Positions 1 through 6,741 of a DNA stretch of 17,105 bases are shown in pieces (position 1 is the stretch's first letter; every line of letters begins with the position of its first letter). This stretch comes from Clostridia bacterium. Lineage in GTDB: Bacteria > Bacillota_A > Clostridia > Christensenellales > Aristaeellaceae. The notes beneath the pieces were generated by a model. It made no database searches. It saw only the letters and a program-made list of their open reading frames with translations, and was not told the DNA's origin. The position numbers and the translations under genes are program-made. Where the stretch lies: the NCBI GenBank assembly GCA_009783365.1, contig WRHG01000018.1, forward strand, positions 1 to 17,105, written 5' to 3'.

Positions 1-655
1 CCACACATCTAAACAAGCGACAAAACCTACAAAACTAATCAACCAATTAACTTGCACTACGAACCACTTTCCTTTCCTATTTATTCCACAACAATTTCTA
101 CCTATTCATCTCACCTATTATCTATGTTGTCCTTTCAACTGGCCTATTAACTGCTCTATTTATAAAAGTTTCATACGCTTCTGTTTTGTTCCTGTGCCTC
201 GGAAGTTCTCCAAAACACCCACCCGACCTTCTTAATTACCCACTCCAAACAACTAAGAAGTGACGAAGCAAAGGAGCCCCCTGCTATGTAATATGCTCTC
301 GTATCACCGCCTAATCCATAAAATTCTCTTTCATGAAATACATCTCGAACATCAGTCTGCTTTGTAAGAAAACTATATTCTTGACATGTAACTTGCCCAG
401 AGTCCACATAACTAAACAATTCTTCGATTTTCTGAATGTTTTACACTAAATGTTCCCATATATATAGTTTATTCCCATTGTTTCTCAAGAATTTTTGTGA
501 TTTCCAGACTTCTTAAGTCTTAATCCACCGTATATGGAACATTTCACGTGGCCTAAACTCCATTTAAGGTAAAGTGTGATTATATTCGAAAGGCAGCGGG
601 AATAAAACGCACACACTCTTCTTTGCCAAGACAGGATTTGATCTTGCGAACGTAA
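1..655. other. AT-rich segment with no convincing gene
   Basis: This stretch has about 34% GC over its first 180 bases by direct count, against about 65% in 661-720. All frames are broken by stops except a minus-strand frame at about 171-434, which follows a stop codon and could encode roughly 87 residues (including FYGLGGDTRAYYIAGGSF). That frame has no ATG near its beginning and no clear ribosome binding site, so it is either a gene remnant or chance. Bases 75-165 contain several loosely spaced CTATT/CCTATT motifs. I see no tRNA, promoter or strong terminator. The change in composition near 655-661 suggests foreign DNA, a rearrangement or an assembly join. Confidence 0.5.
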
Positions 656-1934
656 TATGGTTCTGCGTAAATCCCTCCGGCAACCCGACATACCCGCACT
701 CGCCCGTGCCGCGGTTCAGCACATACAGGCTGCAGCTGGGGCCGGAGATTGCCAGCAGCGCGTAATCGCCGCCGGGAGAAAACGCCGCGTTGGCAAAGAG
801 CGCGATCTCTTCCCGCTGAAAGCGCCGGAAAAGCGCTTCGCGCGCCTCCTGTTTATCCAAATCCCCGGCTGTGACGCGCAGCAGGCGCGATTCTGCCGGC
901 AGATTTATATTAACCCCCAGGAACGCGCCGTACTGCGCCTCGCCCTTTTCGTTCAGCGCGCATTCCATAAGATGGATGCACGTCCACAGCGTCAGGCTTT
1001 CATCCTGTTCGGACGACGCATCAAAGCTTATGTCGAAGCATTCCAGCAGCGCGGCGCGGTCGCGCGCGTCAATGAGTCTTGCCCTGCCAAGGAACCTCGT
1101 GAGGAATCCCTCCCCGGTCTCCAGCGTCATCACGGGCGCGGCGCCGCCTGACATCGCGATGAGTCCGGAGCCTTCGCTTGGGTTGCGGTCTACCGCATTC
1201 ATGACCAGATGCTCCCCTATCCTCATGAGCGCCGGATTCACGGGGCCCATCATCATCATTAAGGGCATCCCGCCCATCCGCGTCGTGATGTCCGCACGAT
1301 AGTCCCAGGAGAAATATTCAATATCCCTGCTTGGGGTCAGCAAGTCGTAATACAGCAGGGGCCGCTCGCGGTCGAACATCGCGCGCAGCGGGACATCCGG
1401 CATGTCCGGGTCCGTAACCCTGATGGATTCCGGCAAATCCAGGAACGGTTCAATCGCGCCTGTTTCAAGGTTCGCGATCCATAGGTTGGTGTCGTATCGT
1501 GCCTCTAATATCGTGCGGCGCGGGAAGCCGAAGGACAGGTACTCCCCGTCCGCCGACCAGCTGACCGCGTTCACCTCCGGAGCGTCAAACATCTTGCCGA
1601 TCGTCTCATCCGTGAGCTTGCATTTTTCTCCCGGTAGCGGCGTCAGCGGTAACACGGCCCCGTCCGCGACCGTGAACACAGACAGCCCGCTGTCAGTTAA
1701 CAGCAGCAGCCTTGAGCCGTCCGGCGACAGGGACAGCAGCTGCGCGTCCTCCGGGAGGCCGGGCAGCGGTACAGGCGCGAGGGTTAGTCTGTCCTCCCGC
1801 AGCGCCGCGTCAAAATCCTCGCTGCCGACGCCGGGAATCGGGGTCTCGGGCATTCCCGCGACGGCAAACGAGCCGCTTGCGCACAAAACGATCAGTAGAA
1901 CCAAAGCTGCGAGTGAACGATAAAACCTTGACAT
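564..1934 (-). CDS. Secreted propeller-like protein of unknown function, with an altered C-terminus
   Basis: This is a protein of about 456 residues that I do not assign to a named family. It starts with a signal peptide (MSRFYRSLAALVLLIVLC, ending near FAVA), so it is probably exported. Blade-like stretches typical of WD40/TolB-type propellers are visible: LSLSPDGSRLLLL near residue 65, VSWSADGEYLSFG near 125 and AAFSPGGDYALLAISG near 395. A run of four methionines lies in GGMPLMMMMGP. I chose the ATG at 1934, not the one at 1955, because AAAGGAAG (1942-1949) sits 7 bases upstream of it. The gene lies 88 bases downstream of the TPR gene on the same strand and may be cotranscribed. From about residue 425 the coding DNA becomes AT-rich and the sequence no longer looks like a propeller, so the native 3' end may have been lost or replaced. 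Confidence 0.7.
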   Translation of the reverse strand: MSRFYRSLAALVLLIVLCASGSFAVAGMPETPIPGVGSEDFDAALREDRLTLAPVPLPGLPEDAQLLSLSPDGSRLLLLTDSGLSVFTVADGAVLPLTPLPGEKCKLTDETIGKMFDAPEVNAVSWSADGEYLSFGFPRRTILEARYDTNLWIANLETGAIEPFLDLPESIRVTDPDMPDVPLRAMFDRERPLLYYDLLTPSRDIEYFSWDYRADITTRMGGMPLMMMMGPVNPALMRIGEHLVMNAVDRNPSEGSGLIAMSGGAAPVMTLETGEGFLTRFLGRARLIDARDRAALLECFDISFDASSEQDESLTLWTCIHLMECALNEKGEAQYGAFLGVNINLPAESRLLRVTAGDLDKQEAREALFRRFQREEIALFANAAFSPGGDYALLAISGPSCSLYVLNRGTGECGYVGLPEGFTQNHITFARSNPVLAKKSVCVLFPLPFEYNHTLP

Positions 1935-1941
1935 TTCACAT

Positions 1942-1949
1942 CTTCCTTT
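1942..1949 (-). promoter_or_regulatory. Ribosome binding site that decides the start of the propeller-like gene
   Basis: AAAGGAAG on the minus strand lies 7 bases upstream of the ATG at 1934. The alternative ATG at 1955 would place this sequence inside the coding region and lacks a well-spaced site of its own. Confidence 0.6.
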
Positions 1950-2022
1950 CTCCATCCCTGCCTTGTTACGCGTGAATCATCACTCGATTGGGGTGATCGT
2001 ACCTTCTCCATTACAATCGTTT

Positions 2023-3201
2023 CTATTGATTTCCGCGCAGTTCACCGGCCTTTTGCCGGTCGGCTGTTGCGGCGGCGTCATCGCCCATAGCTTCGTAGGC
2101 GTTCGCGCGATTCTCATAATACACGGCGCTATCCGGGTTCAACTCGATAGCGCTCGAATAGTCCGCGACCGCCTCAGCGTACTCCTTTTGGTAAAAATAA
2201 GCCCATCCCCGGTTATTAACGAAAGTAGCGTTGGCAGGATCCAGCTCCATAGCCCTCGAATAATCTTCGATGGCCTCCTTGAATATCTGCTGACGATAAT
2301 AGGCGTTCCCACGACTATTATAGTATCCATCTGTATCGGGGCTCAACTCGATAGCGCTCGAATAGTCCGCGACCGCCTCAGCGTACTCCTTTTGGTCAAA
2401 ATAAGCCCATCCCCGGTTATTGACGTAAGTAGCGTTGGCAGGATCCAGCTCCATAGCCTTCGAGTAATCTTCGATGGCCTCCTTGAATATCTGCTGGCGA
2501 TAATAGGCGTTCCCGCGATTATTATAGTATCCGGCTGTATCGGGGCTCAACTCGATAGCGCTCGAATAGTCCGCGACCGCCTCAGCGTACTCTTTCCGGT
2601 CAAAATAAGCCCATCCCCGGTTATTGACGTAAGTAGCGTTGGCAGGATCCAGCCCCATAGCCCTCGAGTAATCTTCAATGGCCTCCTTGAATATCTGCTG
2701 ACGATAATAGGCGTTCCCGCGATTATTATAGTATCCGGCTGTATCGGGGTTTAACTCGATAGCTCTCGAATAGTCCATGATCGCCTCAGCGTACTCCTTC
2801 CGGTCAAAATAAGCCCATCCCCGGTTATTGGCGTAAGTAGCGTTGGCAGGATCCAGCTCCATAGCTCTCGAATAATCTACTGCGGCCTCATCGTATTTTT
2901 TTTGAAAATAGTAAGCATTCCCACGTTCGTTATAGTATGCAGCGTCATTCGGGTTCAATTCGATTGCTCTCGTAAAATCCGCGATGGCCTCGTCGTATTC
3001 CTTCCGAACAGAATAAGCGCGCCCGCGATCATAATAGGCGCCGGCGTCATTGGGGTTCGCTTCGATGATCTCCGTATAATCCTCAAGGGTCGATTCGGAA
3101 AGCGCCAATGACGGCAAGAAAAGGCAAAGCAACAGGATCAGAAGCATCCATTTTCCGAAGGTTCTTCCCTTTTGAAACTCCCGCGCATCTCTTGGTTCCA
3201 T
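2023..3201 (-). CDS. Secreted or membrane-anchored protein with ten TPR repeats
   Basis: This is a 392-residue protein. TPR arrays are protein-protein interaction scaffolds; the partner is unknown. A basic N-terminus is followed by a hydrophobic segment (MLLILLLCLFLPSLALS, about residues 19-35) that is probably a signal peptide or anchor. Ten 34-residue TPRs then fill residues 49-388 with the usual pattern (YYNNRGNAYY, EAIEDYSRAMEL). They alternate between an NPDTAGYYNNRGNAYY type and a DPANATYVNNRGWAYF type, so the real unit is a 68-residue pair. I prefer the ATG at 3201: GAGGAAG (3211-3217) lies 9 bases upstream and the promoter at 3241-3269 fits it. A TTG at 3219 and an internal ATG just before the hydrophobic segment are alternatives. 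The gene has lower GC than the cluster to its right. It probably leads an operon with the propeller-like gene. Confidence 0.85.
   Translation of the reverse strand: MEPRDAREFQKGRTFGKWMLLILLLCLFLPSLALSESTLEDYTEIIEANPNDAGAYYDRGRAYSVRKEYDEAIADFTRAIELNPNDAAYYNERGNAYYFQKKYDEAAVDYSRAMELDPANATYANNRGWAYFDRKEYAEAIMDYSRAIELNPDTAGYYNNRGNAYYRQQIFKEAIEDYSRAMGLDPANATYVNNRGWAYFDRKEYAEAVADYSSAIELSPDTAGYYNNRGNAYYRQQIFKEAIEDYSKAMELDPANATYVNNRGWAYFDQKEYAEAVADYSSAIELSPDTDGYYNSRGNAYYRQQIFKEAIEDYSRAMELDPANATFVNNRGWAYFYQKEYAEAVADYSSAIELNPDSAVYYENRANAYEAMGDDAAATADRQKAGELRGNQ
2141..2956. repeat. Tandem 204-base repeats inside the TPR gene
   Basis: The motif AACTCGATAG (or a close variant) recurs at 2141, 2345, 2549, 2753 and, more diverged, at 2957. 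The spacing is exactly 204 bases, which is 68 codons or two TPRs. The copies between 2141 and 2752 are nearly identical along their length; the copy at 2753-2956 is more diverged. The reading frame is preserved throughout. Confidence 0.9.
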
Positions 3202-3240
3202 TGCAGTCCACTTCCTCAATATTCATTTTTGGGTTGCTTC

Positions 3241-3269
3241 ATTTTAGCAGATTGCTCACACGATGAAAA
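3241..3269 (-). promoter_or_regulatory. Promoter of the TPR gene
   Basis: On the minus strand, a -35 box TTTTCA (3264-3269) is followed after 17 bases by TAAAAT (3241-3246), preceded by TGC as in an extended -10. Transcription would begin near 3235, giving a short leader before the ATG at 3201. A TGAAA/TTTCA inverted repeat (3264-3280) overlaps the -35 box. Confidence 0.55.
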
Positions 3270-3331
3270 GCTATCTTTCACCTGATCCCCACCTACATGT
3301 TTGTACAGGTAGCCTCTATGAACGTCGTTTC

Positions 3332-3357
3332 AGATCCTTCGCTTTGCTCAGGATGAC
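3332..3357. repeat. Short palindromic element
   Basis: The ATCCT and AGGAT arms flank a core of TTCGCTTTGCTC, in which GC-TTT-GC can also pair. The flanks read CAG on the left and GACAG on the right. From memory it resembles a small dispersed palindrome (CCTTCGCT...CAGGATGAC) common between genes in many bacterial genomes. I could not search for other copies, and there is only one in this window. Confidence 0.4.
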
Positions 3358-3383
3358 AGCTGTTGGAGACTGCGTTGTTCTCG

Positions 3384-3412
3384 TTGAAGTGTTCACATCT
3401 ACGTGCTATACT
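3384..3412 (+). promoter_or_regulatory. Promoter of the 3510-3989 gene
   Basis: A -35 box TTGAAG (3384-3389), a 17-base spacer and a -10 box TATACT (3407-3412) make a good sigma-A-type promoter. Transcription would start near 3419, leaving a leader of about 90 bases. Confidence 0.65.
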
Positions 3413-3509
3413 GTTTTTTAGAAGCGTGATTGCGAATAGGCATTATTTTTTAGTGAGCAGGCAGAAATAGACCTAACGCCATAAACTGTACTATACAGGA
3501 GGGATCGTA

Positions 3510-3989
3510 ATGAGTTTATCATTAAAAAAGGAAAAAATGATTGAGTATTTGGAAAGCGAAAAAGCGCGGGATGAAAACTTCAAGTGTATGTTATGGGGGA
3601 CGGTATATGCAAAGCTTTCAAGCTTTGAAAACCGGAGCGTCGTTTCTAAGATCATGACGATCAAAGGCGCGCCGGGCGTTGCGGGCACACTGAACAATGC
3701 GTTTTGCTATATCGGCATGACGGAAAAAAGCTTGTACGTGACGGCACTGGACGCCTATGATACGTCAAGAATAACCGCAACGTTTGCGATGCCTTTTGCA
3801 AACATCACTTCGCTGAACGTGCGCAAAGGGCTGTTTGGCGGTTCGCAAACGGTCATGATTGAGTGTGGAGAGCCTATAAGCCTGACGGTTAAGGGCATTT
3901 CGCTTGGCACGGACATTAAGGATCAGAAAGAACGGATGGCGGAATTCCTGACGGCGATAGAAGCTTTAAAGGGCAGCGTGCCCCGCTGA
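3510..3989 (+). CDS. Small cytoplasmic protein of unknown function
   Basis: This 159-residue protein is not one I recognise. It has no signal peptide or membrane segment. The N-terminus (about 1-25) is charged and helical. The middle (about 30-135) alternates short hydrophobic strands with turns (NAFCYIGMTEKSLYVTALD, ITATFAMPFANITSLNVRKG, QTVMIECGEPISLTVKG), and the C-terminus ends in a helix (ERMAEFLTAIEAL). This order of strands and terminal helix resembles bacterial PH-like or GRAM-like domains, but that is only an impression. The start is firm: AGGAGGG (3497-3503) lies 6 bases before the ATG. It has its own promoter and a lower GC content than the genes to its right, so it is probably expressed alone. 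I saw no strong terminator after it. Confidence 0.75.
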   Translation: MSLSLKKEKMIEYLESEKARDENFKCMLWGTVYAKLSSFENRSVVSKIMTIKGAPGVAGTLNNAFCYIGMTEKSLYVTALDAYDTSRITATFAMPFANITSLNVRKGLFGGSQTVMIECGEPISLTVKGISLGTDIKDQKERMAEFLTAIEALKGSVPR

Positions 3990-4027
3990 AATTCATCTAT
4001 CCCCGCATAACCGTCAGCTCTTTCAAC

Positions 4028-4053
4028 CGCCGGAAATCAGGATCCGTCCGGCG
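4028..4053 (+). terminator. Possible weak terminator
   Basis: A 7-bp perfect stem (CGCCGGA/TCCGGCG) with a 12-base loop lies 38 bases after the stop codon at 3989. It is followed by a mixed T-rich stretch (TTGTATATTCTTGT), not a clean T-run, so function is uncertain. Confidence 0.3.
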
Positions 4054-4194
4054 TTGTATATTCTTGTCATTGGAGCCCCGATTCCCGAAAGGAGATCCGG
4101 CAAGGCGCGCGCGGGCCGGAAGGAGAAGCGCGCCAATAAAATACAACGATCAGCCTGCCATCCCCTTCCTCGAGGCGGCGCGGCAATATCGCGG

Positions 4195-4223
4195 TGGAAA
4201 TCTCCCCGCTTCCATGGTACAAT
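4195..4223 (+). promoter_or_regulatory. Promoter of the SEDS gene
   Basis: TGGAAA (4195-4200), a 17-base spacer and TACAAT (4218-4223), with a TG one base ahead of the -10 box. A possible in-frame GTG at 4194 overlaps the -35 box, so it cannot be the start of a message made from this promoter. Confidence 0.55.
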
Positions 4224-4245
4224 TCCCCTATGCGGCAGCGCGCGG

Positions 4246-4252
4246 AAGGAGG
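4246..4252 (+). promoter_or_regulatory. Ribosome binding site of the SEDS gene
   Basis: AAGGAGG lies 10 bases before the GTG at 4263 and 13 before the ATG at 4266. The spacing favours GTG. Confidence 0.6.
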
Positions 4253-4262
4253 ATGCTTCCCC

Positions 4263-5468
4263 GTGATGATCCACGAGTCCCGCCGGTCCCGCCCTCATTT
4301 CGACTTCCTGCTGGCCGGGCTGGCTTTCGGCCTGGCGGCTTTCGGCGTGCTTTTCGTGACGGTGGCCACTTTCAGCGCCGATTCCCCGACGGAGGATACG
4401 ATCCTCAACTACATCGTGTCTTCTTATTCCGGCCAGCGGCAGGCCCTCTTCTTTCTTATATCACCCATTGTCGTCGGCGCGGTCACCTATTTCCCCCATG
4501 ATTTTCTGCGGCGCCGCACCATGGTATTCTATATCGCCGCCAACATTCTGATGCTGGTCGCTTTGGGAAGCCGGGCCGCGGGCTCCAATGTAAGCAGATG
4601 GATTGAAGTCCTTTGGGGCTATACCGTTCAGCCCTGTGAATTCGTAAAGCTGCCCTTGATTCTTGTAACCGCGAAGTATCTGGAGAGCAACAGGGATCCC
4701 CTCCGCTCCTGGAGCAGCGCGCTGCGCCTGGCCATACCCAACGTGATTCCGTGGATCCTTACCCTTGCGCAGAACGAAACAGGCTCCATGCTGGTGATGG
4801 TCTTCGTCCTGGGCGTGATGCTTTTTTTTGGAGGGACGCGCCTGCGCGTTTTGGGGGGCATTATCGCCACCGGCGTGATCGGCCTCCTGATTCTGTACGG
4901 CATCACCGTATCCTCCGGCGCCGACAGCTACCGCCTGGACCGCATACTTGCCTTTATCAATCCCGACTTGGTGGAAGAAGCCGCCAAGTACCAGGTGAAC
5001 AATTCCAGAATCGCCATCGGTTCCGGGGGCATGTACGGGGTCGGCCTCTTTGTGCCGGGCAGTTTCAGCCAGTTGGATTTTGTGCCGGAAAACTGGAACG
5101 ACTTCATCTTTTCCACCATCGGGGAGGCCATCGGCTTTGTGGGAAGCGCGATCCTGTTTCTCGCCTACCTGCTGATGATTGTAAGGCTGCTGTATCTTGC
5201 CTACTTCACGCTGGACCGGTTCGGGCAAATGGTGATCATCGGCGTGATGGGCATGTTCCTGTTCCATATTATGGAAAATCTCGGCATGAACATCGGCCTG
5301 ATGCCCGTAACCGGCATTCCGCTGCCCTTTGTCACCTACGGCGGCAGCAGCCTGGTCACAAACATGGCCTGCATCGGATTGGTGCTGAACGTGGTTAAAA
5401 ACCGCAGCATCGCGGGGCACGCCCACCTGACGCCGCAGACCTACGCGCATACCAAGTACACCCGGTAA
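4263..5468 (+). CDS. SEDS-family membrane protein (RodA/FtsW/SpoVE-like), a probable peptidoglycan glycosyltransferase
   Basis: This is a polytopic membrane protein of 401 residues with about ten hydrophobic segments. SEDS proteins polymerise lipid II into glycan strands, usually paired with a class B PBP. Family marks are QNETGS near residue 172 (where others have QPDLGT), IAIGSGGMYGVG near 255, NDFIFSTIGEAIGF with the conserved Asp near 280, and PVTGIPLPFVTYGGSS near 348. The loop before the Asp (VPGSFSQLDFVPENW) differs from the usual GTQ...FLPE form, so it looks like a diverged paralogue and not a housekeeping RodA or FtsW. I place the start at GTG 4263; ATG 4266 is the alternative. No PBP gene lies nearby; the next genes downstream encode lamin-tail proteins. 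Confidence 0.85.
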   Translation: MMIHESRRSRPHFDFLLAGLAFGLAAFGVLFVTVATFSADSPTEDTILNYIVSSYSGQRQALFFLISPIVVGAVTYFPHDFLRRRTMVFYIAANILMLVALGSRAAGSNVSRWIEVLWGYTVQPCEFVKLPLILVTAKYLESNRDPLRSWSSALRLAIPNVIPWILTLAQNETGSMLVMVFVLGVMLFFGGTRLRVLGGIIATGVIGLLILYGITVSSGADSYRLDRILAFINPDLVEEAAKYQVNNSRIAIGSGGMYGVGLFVPGSFSQLDFVPENWNDFIFSTIGEAIGFVGSAILFLAYLLMIVRLLYLAYFTLDRFGQMVIIGVMGMFLFHIMENLGMNIGLMPVTGIPLPFVTYGGSSLVTNMACIGLVLNVVKNRSIAGHAHLTPQTYAHTKYTR

Positions 5469-5540
5469 CGCGCACCCCATTGAAGCGACGCCGCCAAAAC
5501 CCATTTTACAAATATATCGGTTTCATTGCATTCCGGATTG

Positions 5541-5549
5541 TGCTACAAT
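5541..5549 (+). promoter_or_regulatory. Extended -10 promoter before the LTD genes
   Basis: TGCTACAAT is an extended -10 element. Only a poor -35 match (TTTCAT, 5521-5526) lies 17 bases upstream. No terminator separates this site from the SEDS gene, so the LTD genes may also be read from the SEDS promoter. Confidence 0.45.
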
Positions 5550-5644
5550 AGCCCTGCCGGCTTTTGCCCTTCCCTTTCCGGTTCCCCCGCCTCGCGGAGA
5601 GGCCGGCATTCCTCCGCCAACCCTTTGCGAAAGAAGGCGCGTCC

Positions 5645-6712
5645 ATGCAGCCCAAAGCCTATACGCCGAAAAAGCGAAAGAGCCGGCAGGCGGCGGTGCT
5701 TCCGCTGATGCTGCTTTTTATCGGCCTGCTGTTCGTAATGTACCTGGTCTTTCCCAAAGAGCCGGGCAAGCGCATGGGCCCCTCCGCCTACGACGGCCTG
5801 GTGATCAGCGAAATCATGGCCTCCAATACCTTCGCCGTTCCCGATGAAAACGGCATGTTTAACGACTGGCTGGAAATCCACAACGGCACGGGCAGGGATT
5901 TGGATTTGGAGGACGTTTCGCTCACCAACCGGAATCAAAAGATCACCTTTGCGTTTCCTTCCTATCCGCTGAAGGCGGACGACCGCGTAATCGTCTTTGC
6001 CTCAGGCAGGTACCAGCTGGACCCCGGTATGCCCTTTCACGGAAAATTTAAAATCACCGCCGCGGGGGATCATCTTTTCATGTACGACCCGGAGATGTAC
6101 CTCATCGACGATGTGGCCACCCCTTCCATGACCACCGATACCAGCTACCAGTTGAAATACGTCGACACAAACGGCAAGAAGGTATATGAGACAACGACTT
6201 TTTACAGCCCGGGCTATGAGAATACCGAAGCGGGCCATGCCGCGTACCGCTCCGCCAACTCCGTCGAACGGGGCGCCCTCATCCTCAACGAAATCTGCCC
6301 GGCCCCCAGAACCGGCCTCACGGACGAGGACAACGACAGGCCGGACTGGGTGGAACTGCGCAACACCACCCACCAGCCGATCTCCCTGGCCGGTTTTTTT
6401 CTGAGCAACAACGAGCGAAAGCCTATGAAATGGCGCTTTCCCGAAGAAGCCGTCATTCCTGCCAACGAATACTACCTGGTATTTTGCAGCGGCAAGGACA
6501 AAGTGCAGCAAAACGGCGTCCCTCATACAAACTTCAGTATCAGCGCGGAAAAAGCGGTCCTTGAGCTCAACGATTCCTACGGCCGGCTGGTGGACCGGAT
6601 TTCCATTGAAAACGTACCCAAGGATTATTCCGTAGGCCGCAACAGCACGGGCGCCTGGGAGTTGTTCGCCGTTCCCACGCCGGGCCGCGGCAACGACGGG
6701 GCAAGGCAATGA
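5645..6712 (+). CDS. Membrane-anchored protein with two lamin-tail domains
   Basis: This is a 355-residue protein. A short Lys/Arg-rich N-terminus (KKRKSR) precedes one membrane segment (about 16-37), which predicts that the rest lies outside the cell. Two lamin-tail domains (LTD, an Ig-like fold) follow. One begins GLVISEIMASN at 51 with DWLEIHNGTG at 74; the other begins GALILNEICPAPR at 210 with DWVELRN at 234 and ends at VPTPG. LTDs are common in bacterial surface proteins and probably act in binding or as spacers. I chose the ATG at 5645 because AGAAGG (5632-5637) lies 7 bases upstream; a TTG at 5564 is possible but has no such site. The protein closely matches the N-terminal part of the next gene product, so it is a partial paralogue without the kinase. 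Its stop overlaps an alternative start of the next gene (ATGA at 6709-6712). Confidence 0.85.
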   Translation: MQPKAYTPKKRKSRQAAVLPLMLLFIGLLFVMYLVFPKEPGKRMGPSAYDGLVISEIMASNTFAVPDENGMFNDWLEIHNGTGRDLDLEDVSLTNRNQKITFAFPSYPLKADDRVIVFASGRYQLDPGMPFHGKFKITAAGDHLFMYDPEMYLIDDVATPSMTTDTSYQLKYVDTNGKKVYETTTFYSPGYENTEAGHAAYRSANSVERGALILNEICPAPRTGLTDEDNDRPDWVELRNTTHQPISLAGFFLSNNERKPMKWRFPEEAVIPANEYYLVFCSGKDKVQQNGVPHTNFSISAEKAVLELNDSYGRLVDRISIENVPKDYSVGRNSTGAWELFAVPTPGRGNDGARQ

Positions 6713-6724
6713 CGGGGCAAGGCA
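6695..6724 (+). repeat. 14-base direct repeat at the junction of the two LTD genes
   Basis: GACGGGGCAAGGCA occurs at 6695-6708 and 6711-6724, separated by AT, giving a 16-base period. The TGA stop of the first LTD gene (6710-6712) lies across the start of the second copy. Because 16 is not a multiple of three, the repeat shifts the reading frame. Confidence 0.9.
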
Positions 6725-6727
6725 GCC

Positions 6728-6735
6728 GGAAGGAG
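6728..6735 (+). promoter_or_regulatory. Ribosome binding site that decides the start of the CotH gene
   Basis: GGAAGGAG lies 6 bases before the ATG at 6742. The upstream ATG at 6709, which overlaps the preceding stop, has no comparable site. Confidence 0.65.
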
Positions 6736-6741
6736 CCGATC

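Larger units (their letters stand above)
3202..3509. other. Divergent intergenic region
   Basis: These 308 bases hold the leftward promoter of the TPR gene, a short palindromic element (3332-3357), the rightward promoter of the next gene (3384-3412), and a leader of about 90 bases containing a small inverted repeat next to the ribosome binding site. I see no ORF or RNA gene here. Confidence 0.6.

Noticed and set aside
75..165. Recurring CTATT/CCTATT motifs considered as iterons or a CRISPR array
   Set aside because: The motifs are too short, the spacing is irregular, and no replication or cas gene is present.
1963..2754. Plus-strand ORF of 263 codons rich in Ile and Val with internal repeats
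   Set aside because: It is the antisense of the TPR repeats; its repetition follows the 204-base unit and it has no ribosome binding site.
4461..5504. Minus-strand ORF of 347 codons rich in His and Gln
   Set aside because: It is antisense to the SEDS gene, with low-complexity composition and no recognisable domain.
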